Shown here piece by piece: positions 25,540-33,605 of a DNA stretch of 44,608 bases (its first letter is position 1; every line of letters starts with the position of its first letter). The notes under the pieces are model-generated. The model saw only the letters and a program-made list of their open reading frames with translations, did not search any database and was not told where the DNA came from. The stretch spans positions 1 to 44,608 of the forward strand of contig CBDULP010000019.1 in the NCBI GenBank assembly GCA_965368085.1, read 5' to 3'. This stretch comes from Peptoclostridium sp965368085. Lineage in GTDB: Bacteria > Bacillota > Clostridia > Peptostreptococcales > Peptostreptococcaceae. The position numbers were made by a program, and so were the translations under genes.

Positions 25540-26550
25540 TTACTGCCTTTCCGGCAAAAATTCATTTGTATATGCCTTTTGTACGTCTATCTTTTCTTCT
25601 ATCAGTCCGTTGTCGTAAAGCCAGTTTGTATATCCTTCCCATACCTCTTCCTTTTGAAGACCCCACTGGTCGGCATCATCCTGGTACTTGGAACTTAAAA
25701 ACTCCTGGCTCTTTTTAACAAGTTCCGGGTTAAGCTCCGGAGCGTTGTCTATCAGTATCTGAGCAGCTTCCTGTGGGTTTTCCATTGCGCTTTCATACCC
25801 TTTTGAAGTCGCCTCCATGAATGCTTTTACAATCTCAGGTTTTTCATTTATGTTCTTTTCGTTTGTTATTATTACAGGTGTGTAGTAGTCAAGCGCCTTG
25901 TTTTCCTTTCCAAGGTCTATATAATTTAGCTCTATTCCCTTTAGCTCGGCTTCAATCCCGGTCCAGCCTTCGAATATCCATGCAAAATCCATGTCAGTCT
26001 CGCTTGATGCAAAGAAGTCTGTAGCCCCTGTAGTAAGTATTTCAACCTTTTCAACGTCTGCATCGTATTTTTCCATAAGGGCCTTTAAAGTGGCCTTTTC
26101 TATGGGCGAACCCCATCCCCCGTATCTCTTTCCTTCAAAGTCCTTAGGAGTTTCTATTCCCTTGTCCTTTATAGATGCAAATCCAGAAGTGTTGTGCTGT
26201 ATAACTGCGGCTATTGAAACCACAGGTATCTCTTCAAGCCTTGCCAGTGTTACCGACTCCTGGTAGCTTATACCAAACTGCGCCTTGTCTGCAGCCACAA
26301 GCTGGTCTGCAGTTCCTCCTGCTGGCTGAACTATTTCAACATCAAGACCTGCTTCCTTATAGTATCCCTTGTCCTTTGCAACATAAAGCCCTGTATGGTT
26401 GGTGTTTGGTGTCCAATCAAGAGTTACAACAACCTTTTGAAGCTCCTGCTCCGGTTTTTCAGCCACTTGCTCCTTGCCCGCGCATCCTGAAAACACGACA
26501 GTCAAAATGGCCGAAATAATTAAAATAAAACTTATTAATCTTTTTTTCAT
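25540..26550 (-). CDS. ThiY/NMT1-like thiamine-precursor-binding lipoprotein
   Basis: 336 aa. Lipoprotein signal ending in a lipobox (VVFSGC, Cys ~22), then the NMT1/THI5-like periplasmic-binding fold: VTLDWTPNTNHTGLYVAKDKGYYKEAGLDVEIVQPAGGTADQLV is the family N-lobe. ThiY of Bacillus binds formylaminopyrimidine, the salvage precursor of HMP; here the TPP riboswitch supports a thiamine-related ligand, but the exact one is not readable. Anchored on the outer face of the membrane. Confidence 0.9.
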   Translation of the reverse strand: MKKRLISFILIISAILTVVFSGCAGKEQVAEKPEQELQKVVVTLDWTPNTNHTGLYVAKDKGYYKEAGLDVEIVQPAGGTADQLVAADKAQFGISYQESVTLARLEEIPVVSIAAVIQHNTSGFASIKDKGIETPKDFEGKRYGGWGSPIEKATLKALMEKYDADVEKVEILTTGATDFFASSETDMDFAWIFEGWTGIEAELKGIELNYIDLGKENKALDYYTPVIITNEKNINEKPEIVKAFMEATSKGYESAMENPQEAAQILIDNAPELNPELVKKSQEFLSSKYQDDADQWGLQKEEVWEGYTNWLYDNGLIEEKIDVQKAYTNEFLPERQ

Positions 26551-26566
26551 TTTCTTCTCCTCCTCA

Positions 26567-27322
26567 TTATTTGTTCCATGGCATTATCTTTTTACCCGTA
26601 TAGTTTATAACTTCAAACATGCATATGCTAAGTACCACAACTATAAGTATGTCCGCAAACAGCTCCTCCGTGTGGAATGAGTGCATTGCCCTTGTCATAT
26701 ATACCCCGAGTCCGCTTTGGGCGCCTATCCATTCGGCAATCACCGCGCCCATTATGCTGTATGTAGCCGCTATCTTGAGGCCTGAAAAAAAAGCCGGAAG
26801 CACGGCGGGGAGCTTGACTTTTGTGAATATCTGCCATGTGCTGGCCCTCATCACCTTCATCATGCTTATTATGTCTTCGTCCACGGTTTCAAGCCCTTCA
26901 GTTATGCTTATGACTATGGGAAAAAAGCATGTAAGCACAACTATTGATATTTTGGGCATTATGCCAAATCCCAGCCATATCATTATTAGGGGTGCAAGCA
27001 CTATTATCGGAACCGTCTGTGATATTACTATCACAGGATAAAACATCTTCTTGGCTTTCTTCCACCTGTTCATGACTCCCGCAAGAACTAGCGCAAGCAC
27101 TATGGCGGCCGCAAATCCTAACACAGCCTCTGTAATAGTGGTTCTAGTGTGCAGAAGCAGAACATCCCTCGACCTGTAAAGCGCTTTTAGTATTCCCGAC
27201 GGGGCCGGAAGCACATATTTAGGCACTTCTAATATTCTGACTACAATTTCCCATAAAAGCGTCAATGCAAGTATGAACCCTGCCGGCAGCAGGTTATTTT
27301 CTGTACTTATAAGTCTTTTCAT
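26567..27322 (-). CDS. ThiX-like ABC transporter permease
   Basis: 251 aa, about six membrane spans, BPD_transp_1/SsuC-like. The EAA loop that contacts the ATPase is visible as MMKVMRASTWQIFTKVKLPAVLPAFFSG. ATG 27322 overlaps the end of the upstream thiamine-binding gene by 29 nt, indicating translational coupling. Same operon as the ThiY- and ThiZ-like genes, behind the TPP riboswitch. Confidence 0.9.
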   Translation of the reverse strand: MKRLISTENNLLPAGFILALTLLWEIVVRILEVPKYVLPAPSGILKALYRSRDVLLLHTRTTITEAVLGFAAAIVLALVLAGVMNRWKKAKKMFYPVIVISQTVPIIVLAPLIMIWLGFGIMPKISIVVLTCFFPIVISITEGLETVDEDIISMMKVMRASTWQIFTKVKLPAVLPAFFSGLKIAATYSIMGAVIAEWIGAQSGLGVYMTRAMHSFHTEELFADILIVVVLSICMFEVINYTGKKIMPWNK

Positions 27323-27593
27323 CCATTGTCACACCTTCTGGCTTATAGTCTATCTTCACCATAGACACCACTCTGCTGGCGCCTTTTTCAACACATATCT
27401 CCTGGGCTCTTTTTACAATTTCCAAAAGCTCGTCAAGCTGGCCTTCTATTGTGGTCTCCATGGCGCCGACTTCAAATTTAAGCCCCGTATCCCTTATCAT
27501 TTCAATAACACTGTCTACAACTGGATATATGTCCTTTTCATCTACCACAGGCAATACCTGAAGGCTCAAGTTTACAACTGGCATTGTTAACAT
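27294..27593 (-). CDS. Thiamine-binding MTH1187/YqgV-family protein
   Basis: 99 aa with the ferredoxin-like fold pattern of the UPF0045 family (VNLSLQVLPVV...IDYKPEGVTMDEK). Bacterial members bind thiamine or HMP in the cytoplasm. Its place as first gene behind a TPP riboswitch and ahead of an ABC transporter fits a role in thiamine handling, perhaps delivering the imported pyrimidine. ATG 27593 has AAGGAG-like sequence 6 nt upstream. Confidence 0.85.
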   Translation of the reverse strand: MLTMPVVNLSLQVLPVVDEKDIYPVVDSVIEMIRDTGLKFEVGAMETTIEGQLDELLEIVKRAQEICVEKGASRVVSMVKIDYKPEGVTMDEKTYKYRK

Positions 27594-27602
27594 CTCCTTA
27601 AT

Positions 27603-27645
27603 TTTATTTTTTAAAAATAAAAACTGCTACCCAATGAGTAACAGT
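27603..27645 (-). terminator. Riboswitch-controlled terminator of the thiamine operon
   Basis: Hairpin ACTGTTAC/GTAGCAGT (27623-27645, one G-U pair) followed on the minus strand by TTTTTATTTTT, just before the first gene and just after the TPP aptamer. TPP binding is expected to favour it and shut the operon off. Confidence 0.85.
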
Positions 27646-27651
27646 ATATTC

Positions 27652-27735
27652 AGCAAAATCCCTACGCTGGAATTACCCAGATCAGGTCAAATGGTCGGAA
27701 TACATCATTCCCTCTCAGCCCAAAACGCGGCTCCC
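27652..27735 (-). promoter_or_regulatory. TPP riboswitch
   Basis: Minus-strand THI-box elements in order: GGGCTGAGAGGGA (27708-27720), TTGACCTGATCTGGGTAAT, CCAGCGTAGGGA (27659-27671). These are the CTGAGA and ACCTGATCTGG...GCGTAGGGA signatures of the TPP aptamer. Transcription attenuation is implied by the terminator immediately downstream. Confidence 0.96.
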
Positions 27736-27771
27736 AATGGCATATTGAGTTTTTCGCTGATTGACAATTCC

Positions 27772-27799
27772 ATTATACTACACCTTATATTAAAATCAA
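27772..27799 (-). promoter_or_regulatory. Promoter of the thiamine transport operon
   Basis: Minus-strand TTGATT (27794-27799), 16-nt spacer, TATAAT (27772-27777); transcription would start ~30-40 nt ahead of the TPP aptamer. It overlaps the region just after the nfo stop. Confidence 0.75.
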
Positions 27800-27812
27800 G
27801 TATTCAGATGCT

Positions 27813-28646
27813 TTATTCTGCATACCTGCTTCTAAGAAGCTCTATCTCCACTTTATGGACCTCATTTTCACCAGGTGTTTCCATGAAAAACGGCTTGTCC
27901 CTCAAAAGCTCATGGTTCATTATCCTCACTAGGGCTTCGAGCCCTATAAGCCCTTCGCCTATGTTTGAATGCCTGTCCTTTCTGGACGCAAATTCCTTCA
28001 TGCTGTCATTGAAATGTATGGCTTTCAGCCTTTCAAGTCCGATCACCCTGTCAAATTCATCCAGTACGCCGTCTATGTTGTTTACTATGTCATATCCTGC
28101 GGCAAACACATGGCATGTGTCAAGGCACACTCCCAGCCTGTCGTTTTTACCCACTCTATCTATTATTTCCTTAAGATGTTCGAATTTATATCCTATCTCA
28201 GTCCCTTTTCCAGACATGGTCTCAAGGAGAACCCATAGATCACCGTCTTCTTTGATGACCTCGTTTAGTGCGTCTGCTATTTGACTTATTCCATTTTCCT
28301 CGCCTATTCCAGTGTGGCTTCCCGGGTGAAAGCACATGTATTCCACTCCTATGCTTTCCATTCTGGCAATGTCCTCGCTTAGCATCCTCTTGCCCAGTTC
28401 CACTATGTCTTCCTTTGCACTCGCAAGGTTCATAGTGTACGGGCAGTGTGCCAGAAAAGGCCCCATTTTGTTTTCTTCTCTTGTCTTTTGAAATCCATCT
28501 ATGTCCTTTTGCACAAAAGCCTTCACCGAAGCACCTCTCGGGTTTCTTGTGAAAAACTGGAATGTATTCGCACCTATTGATACTGCATCCCTTGCAGCCT
28601 TTGAAAATCCCTTTGCTATTGAAATGTGAGGTCCTATAACAAGCAT
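27813..28646 (-). CDS. nfo: Endonuclease IV (AP endonuclease)
   Basis: 277 aa TIM barrel. The three-zinc site ligands are visible: AHCPY (His), CFHPGSH (His), LLETMSGKG (Glu), LDTCHVFAAGYD (Asp, His), IHFNDS (Asp), DRHSNIGEG (Asp/His) and a final FMETPGE. Cleaves DNA 5' of abasic sites, complementing Nth encoded 5 kb away. ATG 28646 begins MLVIGPHIS. It appears monocistronic; the thiamine-operon promoter lies right after its stop. Confidence 0.95.
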   Translation of the reverse strand: MLVIGPHISIAKGFSKAARDAVSIGANTFQFFTRNPRGASVKAFVQKDIDGFQKTREENKMGPFLAHCPYTMNLASAKEDIVELGKRMLSEDIARMESIGVEYMCFHPGSHTGIGEENGISQIADALNEVIKEDGDLWVLLETMSGKGTEIGYKFEHLKEIIDRVGKNDRLGVCLDTCHVFAAGYDIVNNIDGVLDEFDRVIGLERLKAIHFNDSMKEFASRKDRHSNIGEGLIGLEALVRIMNHELLRDKPFFMETPGENEVHKVEIELLRSRYAE

Positions 28647-28762
28647 ATTTTTCTCCTTTACATTACTGCTATATATATTGTCATTTTAGCCACCAAAATC
28701 ACCATTTTGATTTCACAACATTTTACCTTATATATATCAATTGCTTTCATATACAGCAAAAA

Positions 28763-28791
28763 GAAAGGCATCAATAATATTGATACCTTAT
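28763..28791 (-). terminator. Terminator of the ArsR-like regulator gene
   Basis: Inverted repeat AAGGTATCAA/TTGATGCCTT type (28765-28789) followed on the minus strand by TCTTTTTG, immediately after the stop at 28792. Confidence 0.75.
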
Positions 28792-29385
28792 TTACTCTTT
28801 TGATATTTTTTTCTCTCTTCTGATATCAGGTATTGCCATGAATACTATGTTATACGGTCTACGCTTTTTATCGTCTTCTTTTTTCCTTGCATCCATTATC
28901 TCTTTTAGTTTTTCCCCAAATGTAGTTATGAGTTCCTTTGCCTCGTCTTCTGTAAGATAGTATTCATTGTGCATTCTTATGTGCTTTGAATGTATCTCCA
29001 TATTTTCAGCTGCCCTGTAAAAGTCTCCGCTCACTTTTTCAAAATGTGCTATAGAAGCCTGGTTCAGAGTACGTGTTACCTCGCTATCTCCGCCTTCCAT
29101 GCTCTTGTTGAGTATGCTTTTGTCTATTACTACCATCTTGGCTTTTGGCAGATAGTACTTTTCAATTATGCCCGATTTCACCCTTTCTTCGACAAGCTCC
29201 AGTATTCCAGCTGCAAGAAGGGTCTTTATGTGGTAGTTCACCTTCGCATGAGGCTCTCCAAGTATTTCTGAAAGCTGCTTTGCCGAAAGAGGTTCTTCGT
29301 CAAAAGCCTCCATTATCTCAAGTCTATATGGATGGGATACCGCCTTTATCTCATCTATGTCCCTAAGAACCAATATGTCCTTCAA
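28792..29385 (-). CDS. ArsR-like winged-helix transcriptional regulator
   Basis: 197 aa. Residues 8-85 form an HTH_20/ArsR winged helix (DEIKAVSHPYRLEIMEAFDEEPLSAKQLSEILGEPHAKVNYHIKTLLAAGIL). The remaining 110 residues are helical and charged, ending in a basic tail (KKKEDDKKRRP). No metal-binding Cys pair of classical ArsR sensors is present, so the signal is unknown. The start is TTG 29385 with GGTGGTGA ahead. Two near-consensus promoters and an inverted repeat upstream suggest tight, possibly self-, regulation. Confidence 0.85.
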   Translation of the reverse strand: MKDILVLRDIDEIKAVSHPYRLEIMEAFDEEPLSAKQLSEILGEPHAKVNYHIKTLLAAGILELVEERVKSGIIEKYYLPKAKMVVIDKSILNKSMEGGDSEVTRTLNQASIAHFEKVSGDFYRAAENMEIHSKHIRMHNEYYLTEDEAKELITTFGEKLKEIMDARKKEDDKKRRPYNIVFMAIPDIRREKKISKE

Positions 29386-29423
29386 ATAAATTCACCACCC
29401 TTTATTCTTTTTTAAAACTGATT

Positions 29424-29462
29424 ACACTTTAATACTATACAACGCTAAAGTAGTGTAGTCAA
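29424..29462 (-). promoter_or_regulatory. Promoter with overlapping inverted repeat, ArsR-like gene
   Basis: Minus-strand TTGACT (29457-29462), 17-nt spacer, TATAGT (29434-29439). The spacer and -10 are flanked by ACACTACTTTA and TAAAGTGT (an imperfect inverted repeat spanning 29424-29456), a candidate operator. Confidence 0.6.
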
Positions 29463-29496
29463 ACTTTTAAAATGCTACGTCCAACTTTTTTTATAT

Positions 29497-29525
29497 ATTA
29501 TACTATTGTAACATAATGTTGTCAA
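29497..29525 (-). promoter_or_regulatory. Consensus promoter upstream of the ArsR-like gene
   Basis: Minus-strand TTGACA (29520-29525), 17-nt spacer, TATAAT (29497-29502): both hexamers perfect. It lies ~63 nt upstream of a second promoter for the same gene. Confidence 0.85.
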
Positions 29526-29543
29526 AATATAGAGAAAAATTTA

Positions 29544-31205
29544 TTAGTGGCTTACAAGCCTGCTTCCCCCTATGAATTCCCGGAGTATTGAAGTAGGCGG
29601 AATATCAGCCTCTTCTTCTATAGATACAAAATACTGCAGAAAGCTCAAAAGCCTTCTGGCCTCCCTGTATTCACTTTTAGATCTGTCTATACTCTTCAAA
29701 AGCGGGCTTGCATATTTCTTTAAAACTGCCAGTTCGTACACAAGCGCTGAATTAAACATCACATCGGCCTCTTCCTGAAACGGGAATATGTTCTTTTCTT
29801 CGCCGGCCCTTACAGAGTTCCAAAGGTTTAGTGTCTTAAGCGCATCATTTCCCCTATGGCTGTGATCCCTTACAATTCTTCTTATCAAACGAAGGTCCGT
29901 AGTTGGAATCCTGTTGTGCTCGTCCAGATTTAGCTGTGTAAGTGCGCTTACATATATCTTGAACTTGTCCCTTGGGCGCACAGACTGGCTCAGTATCTCG
30001 TTAAGCCCGTGTATTCCCTCCACAAGCACCGGCTGTTTTTTTGATATCTTCAACTTGTCTCCACGGTACTCCCTTTTGCCCGTTTTGAAATTGAAGTACG
30101 GTATTTCGACCTCATATCCAGCAATGAGTTTTTCAAGGTGTTCATTGAACAGCTTTATGTCTATTGAATTTATGGATTCGAAATCATAATTTCCATTCTC
30201 GTCCAACGGAGTGTCATCTCTGTTTACAAAATAGTTGTCAAGTGATATTGATACGGGGTTCATCTTGTTTACCCGAAGCTGTATCATAAGCCTTTGCGCA
30301 AAACTCGTCTTCCCCGAAGATGAAGGCCCCGATATGAGAACCAGCCTTTTCCCATCGTCCGAGTGGTTTATCATGTCTGCAATCTTTGAAATCTTCTTTT
30401 CATGAAGCGCCTCGACTGTCCTTATTAGATTTGGATAATCTCCCTTTTTTATAGTGTCATTGAGCGAAGCCACCCTGTTTACGTCCATTATTTTGGCCCA
30501 TTCTTCAGTCTCCCTAAACACCTCCGCAAGTTTTGGAAGGTAGGTGTATTCATTAACCTTCTCAGGTTCATTTTCACGCGGACCTATTATGACTATCCCT
30601 CCATTGCAAGCTTTAATCCTGAATGTTTTCAAATATCCCGTAGACGGCACCATGTACCCGTAAAAATAGCTGCTGAAATTGCCGCACTTGTATATGCTTA
30701 TGCTTTTCGCCTCCCTGTATTCCATCAGCCTCACCTTGTACCAGTGTCCAAATTTCTTGAATATCTCTACTGCGTCTTCATTTGAAACCCTCATCTTTTC
30801 AAGAGGCATGTCCTGCTGCACTATTTCCCTCATGCACTCTTCTATTTTTTTCACGGTATCACCGGTTACATGCTCGCATTCATGAACCTCGCAGTAAAGC
30901 CCTTTTCCTATTGTATGCTCCAGTGTAACTCTGCACTCCGGTATTATCTCATTGCATGCCATTGTAAATATGTACGAAAGACTTCTCATATATGTTCTCA
31001 TTCCATCAGGGTCATCTATTTTTAAGTATTCAACCTTGCAGTCATTTTTAAGCGGGTATGTAAGTTCCTCTATTTCATTGTCCACAGCCGCAACCACTAT
31101 GAATTTCCTGTCCTTGACATTCTCCATATCCAATATTTCAAGAAGTGTGGTTCCTTTTTTATATGTTTTCTTCTGGTCCATTATTTCAACAGTTATATTG
31201 TCCAT
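29544..31205 (-). CDS. TGS-domain uridine kinase-like nucleoside kinase
   Basis: 553 aa fusion: an N-terminal TGS domain (1-65) and threonyl-tRNA-synthetase editing-like (SAD) region (~80-200, with CEVHECEHV and IYKCG) joined to a uridine kinase/phosphoribulokinase P-loop domain. Walker A is GPSSSGKT (293-300), followed by SLDNYFVNRDDTP and PVLVEGIHGLNE. This architecture is a recognised clostridial and Thermotogae family annotated as nucleoside kinase; substrates have not been assigned from sequence. GGGGAG precedes ATG 31205. It stands alone between two intergenic gaps. Confidence 0.9.
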   Translation of the reverse strand: MDNITVEIMDQKKTYKKGTTLLEILDMENVKDRKFIVVAAVDNEIEELTYPLKNDCKVEYLKIDDPDGMRTYMRSLSYIFTMACNEIIPECRVTLEHTIGKGLYCEVHECEHVTGDTVKKIEECMREIVQQDMPLEKMRVSNEDAVEIFKKFGHWYKVRLMEYREAKSISIYKCGNFSSYFYGYMVPSTGYLKTFRIKACNGGIVIIGPRENEPEKVNEYTYLPKLAEVFRETEEWAKIMDVNRVASLNDTIKKGDYPNLIRTVEALHEKKISKIADMINHSDDGKRLVLISGPSSSGKTSFAQRLMIQLRVNKMNPVSISLDNYFVNRDDTPLDENGNYDFESINSIDIKLFNEHLEKLIAGYEVEIPYFNFKTGKREYRGDKLKISKKQPVLVEGIHGLNEILSQSVRPRDKFKIYVSALTQLNLDEHNRIPTTDLRLIRRIVRDHSHRGNDALKTLNLWNSVRAGEEKNIFPFQEEADVMFNSALVYELAVLKKYASPLLKSIDRSKSEYREARRLLSFLQYFVSIEEEADIPPTSILREFIGGSRLVSH

Positions 31206-31317
31206 CTCAAACTCCCCTTACGTTTTGTGTAGTATTTATTTAAATTTTCATGCAATATTGTTGTGGTCAAATCTACAGACTTACATATATATTTACCCCC
31301 TGAAAAATGCTTTGAAA

Positions 31318-31363
31318 AATAAAAATCCGAGGCATACTGCAAGGTTGCTTCGGATTTTTATGC
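31318..31363 (-). terminator. Terminator of the lepB operon
   Basis: Hairpin AAAATCCGA...TCGGATTTT (31322-31359) followed by TATTTTT on the minus strand, just after the stop of the xylose-isomerase-like gene. Confidence 0.8.
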
Positions 31364-32113
31364 TTATATTAAATTCTTTATCTTTTCATAGCTTCTAGCC
31401 ACATATTCTTCTTTCATCTCCAATACCACATATTCAAGATTTTTCAGGCTGAGTATTTTCCTTATAGATTCATCATGTGCACTTGTGCTTTGAATTCCAA
31501 TGTGAATGTCATCTATGCCATCATTGCTGCTTATATGTGTCAGTATTATATTTTCGCCAAACAGATCAATATACTCACCTTGTGAAATCAGGCTATGGCC
31601 CAGGTCAAAACAGAATCCTATTTTTTCTGTATTTTCAAATACATATTCGAAATCTCCACTGCAAGTTCCCAGGTTTTCCATGTAGCCGCCCTTGTCATAC
31701 ATGTTTTCTATGAAAATCTGGGAGCCATTTGATATATATTCAACCTCTTTCAAGAATCGAGCTCCGTTTTCAAGGTATAAATGCCTGTCTTTTTTTACAA
31801 AATTTGATATTCCATACCCTAAGTGAAAATTGTAGTACTTGACTTCAAGCGTCATTCCGACTTCAATACTCTTTCTCAGAAAATCCTGCCAGCTTTTTCG
31901 TATGAATACAACCCTTTCACATGGGTTTATTTCAAGCGGCATATGCACACCTATTGATATGTCACAGCTTTTTAGTAGTTCACTGTGGCTTTTTATATCT
32001 TCCCAGTCCGACATGTTGTCCACGCATACTTCAATGTGATTGCAGCCGTATTCAATGCATTTTCCCATAGCACGGCCCAGACTGCTCGCATGGGCACTTA
32101 TTCCAATACGCAT
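31364..32113 (-). CDS. Sugar-phosphate isomerase/epimerase-like TIM-barrel protein
   Basis: 249 aa xylose-isomerase-like (AP_endonuc_2) fold: begins MRIGISAHASSLGRAMGKCIEYG, with likely metal residues in FIENM (Glu), FCFDLGHS (Asp, His) and LTHISSNDG (His). Related to Nfo in fold but lacks its DNA-repair motifs, so a sugar or phosphosugar isomerase is more likely. It follows lepB by 9 nt and is probably last in the HEPN-lepB transcript. Confidence 0.82.
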   Translation of the reverse strand: MRIGISAHASSLGRAMGKCIEYGCNHIEVCVDNMSDWEDIKSHSELLKSCDISIGVHMPLEINPCERVVFIRKSWQDFLRKSIEVGMTLEVKYYNFHLGYGISNFVKKDRHLYLENGARFLKEVEYISNGSQIFIENMYDKGGYMENLGTCSGDFEYVFENTEKIGFCFDLGHSLISQGEYIDLFGENIILTHISSNDGIDDIHIGIQSTSAHDESIRKILSLKNLEYVVLEMKEEYVARSYEKIKNLI

Positions 32114-32122
32114 TGAAATTCC

Positions 32123-32650
32123 CTAGAACTTTGTTATTTTGTCAAACGGAAAAAGCCTTATTCCAACTTTACCCACTATGTGATCCACTGGCACTATGCC
32201 GACCCTGGAATCTCTACTGTCAAGACTGTTTGGCCTGTTGTCGCCCATGGCAAACACATAGCCCTTTGGCACCTCGATATCTACATATCCATCTGTATAG
32301 TCTCCGTTTATATATTCTTCGTCAAGCATTTCTCCGTTTACATAAACTTCTCCCTCTGTAACCTTTATTGTGTCGCCTTCAACAGCTACAATTCTTTTTA
32401 CCAGGTCTTTTTTCTTGCCGTTTTCCTGCATAAGTTCTGACTTGAACACTACTATGTCGCCTCTTTCAGGTATGTCCGACTTATATGCCATCTTGTTTAT
32501 TATGAGGTAGTCATTTTCTTCCAAAGTCGGATACATAGAAGACCCCTTTACAAGTGTAGGTCTTATAAATGTAGTTATGACAAGGGCTATGACAAGCGAA
32601 ACAACTATTGTCTTTACCCAGTCAAGTATTTCCTTAGTAACATTACTCAT
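32123..32650 (-). CDS. lepB: Type I signal peptidase
   Basis: 175 aa, single N-terminal membrane anchor (residues ~11-29), SipS-like. Catalytic Ser38 lies in GSSMYPT and Lys85 in DLVKRIVAVEGD; the C-terminal boxes GDNRPNSLDSR and GKVGIRLFPF are present. It cleaves signal peptides of exported proteins on the outer membrane face. ATG 32650 is chosen: AGAGGAG lies 9 nt ahead, whereas upstream in-frame ATGs lack a site. Its start overlaps the end of the HEPN-type gene by 8 nt, so translation is coupled. Confidence 0.95.
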   Translation of the reverse strand: MSNVTKEILDWVKTIVVSLVIALVITTFIRPTLVKGSSMYPTLEENDYLIINKMAYKSDIPERGDIVVFKSELMQENGKKKDLVKRIVAVEGDTIKVTEGEVYVNGEMLDEEYINGDYTDGYVDIEVPKGYVFAMGDNRPNSLDSRDSRVGIVPVDHIVGKVGIRLFPFDKITKF

Positions 32651-33476
32651 TTTGTCCATCTCCTCTTTTTCCCACATATCTTTCAACTAATTCCTCTATG
32701 AGCCTATTCATGTCATCATGTCTGTCTATTTTGATTTTCAGATCCAATAAGGTGCATACCCTTACAAAATCTTTCATGACCTCCTGCGGCTCACCGTATA
32801 TTTCTTGAATGTCCTGTCTGCTCACTCCTTTAAACCCATGCCCCACCGGACATTCATGCCTCAGCTTTATGAGGTTCTCCATTTCCTTTGAGTTCAGTAT
32901 AGAAATAATTTCTTTAAAAGTCTTGTTTCTTCCATTCATCTTCTTGATATATTCCATCAAGCCGTAACTTAGACTGCCGCTATATATTTTATACCTTTTT
33001 CGCAACATCTTCAATATGTTGTTTTTTGAAACCATATATCCGATCATTGATATTTGCTTTTTTTTGACTCCTTCCTGGCCGCTTATGAATATATATTTCA
33101 AAAGAGCTTCCTTAAGCCTGTAAACCCTTCCCAGATAATCTATGTACTGTTCGCTTACACACTGCATTTTGAGGCTTTCTATAAGTTCTGAAAATATCGC
33201 TTCCGGATAGCCTTCTATCAAATTCAAAAGATGGTTTCTCAGTTCCTTTATTTTCCTCTTGTTTTTTATTTTTGGAGAATCTATGCCTTCAAGTCTTTTA
33301 AGCGCTGTATTAAAATCAAAATTTATAAGATATTTGCATGCGCTTACAACCTTGTAAAGATCCCCTTCTCCAATCCCGCGCTCTTTTAATATTTCTTCTA
33401 CTCCATCATAGTCATATCTGTCAAGAAATTTGTATATTACAAATTCATTCTTAATGTCTATGTTTCCCAAACTCAT
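32643..33476 (-). CDS. HEPN-type protein resembling the Csm6/Cas02710 C-terminal RNase domain, no CARF
   Basis: 277 aa, all-helical, soluble. The pattern of residues ~95-215 (FSELIESLKMQ...EQYIDYLGRVYRLKEALLKY, then ENLIKLRHECPVGHGFKGVS) follows the HEPN half of Csm6/Cas02710 CRISPR ancillary RNases. The catalytic R-x4-6-H motif is R206-H-E-C-P-V-G-H213. The N-terminal CARF sensor of Csm6 is missing: only ~90 residues of helices precede. No cas gene or repeat array lies in the window. lepB overlaps its 3' end by 8 nt. Function unknown; a standalone RNase or RNA-binding toxin-like role is inference. ATG 33476 follows a GGGGGAATG context. Confidence 0.6.
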   Translation of the reverse strand: MSLGNIDIKNEFVIYKFLDRYDYDGVEEILKERGIGEGDLYKVVSACKYLINFDFNTALKRLEGIDSPKIKNKRKIKELRNHLLNLIEGYPEAIFSELIESLKMQCVSEQYIDYLGRVYRLKEALLKYIFISGQEGVKKKQISMIGYMVSKNNILKMLRKRYKIYSGSLSYGLMEYIKKMNGRNKTFKEIISILNSKEMENLIKLRHECPVGHGFKGVSRQDIQEIYGEPQEVMKDFVRVCTLLDLKIKIDRHDDMNRLIEELVERYVGKRGDGQNE

Positions 33477-33605
33477 TCCCCCTTAAATTGCTGTGTCTAA
33501 GTAGTTCAATGATATCATGAAGTATTTTTTGATATGGACCTGCTTTATTGATACCCATCGCCTAATGATATTATGATATAATTATACCATCAGGGAGGTT
33601 ACATA

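Noticed and set aside
31364..32113. Second endonuclease IV
   Set aside because: It shares the TIM-barrel superfamily but lacks the Nfo metal-site motifs such as LDTCHVFAAGYD and HPGSH seen in the true nfo.
32643..33476. A CRISPR-Cas type III locus around the HEPN-type gene
   Set aside because: No repeat array, no cas10/csm/cmr-like genes and no CARF domain are visible in the window.
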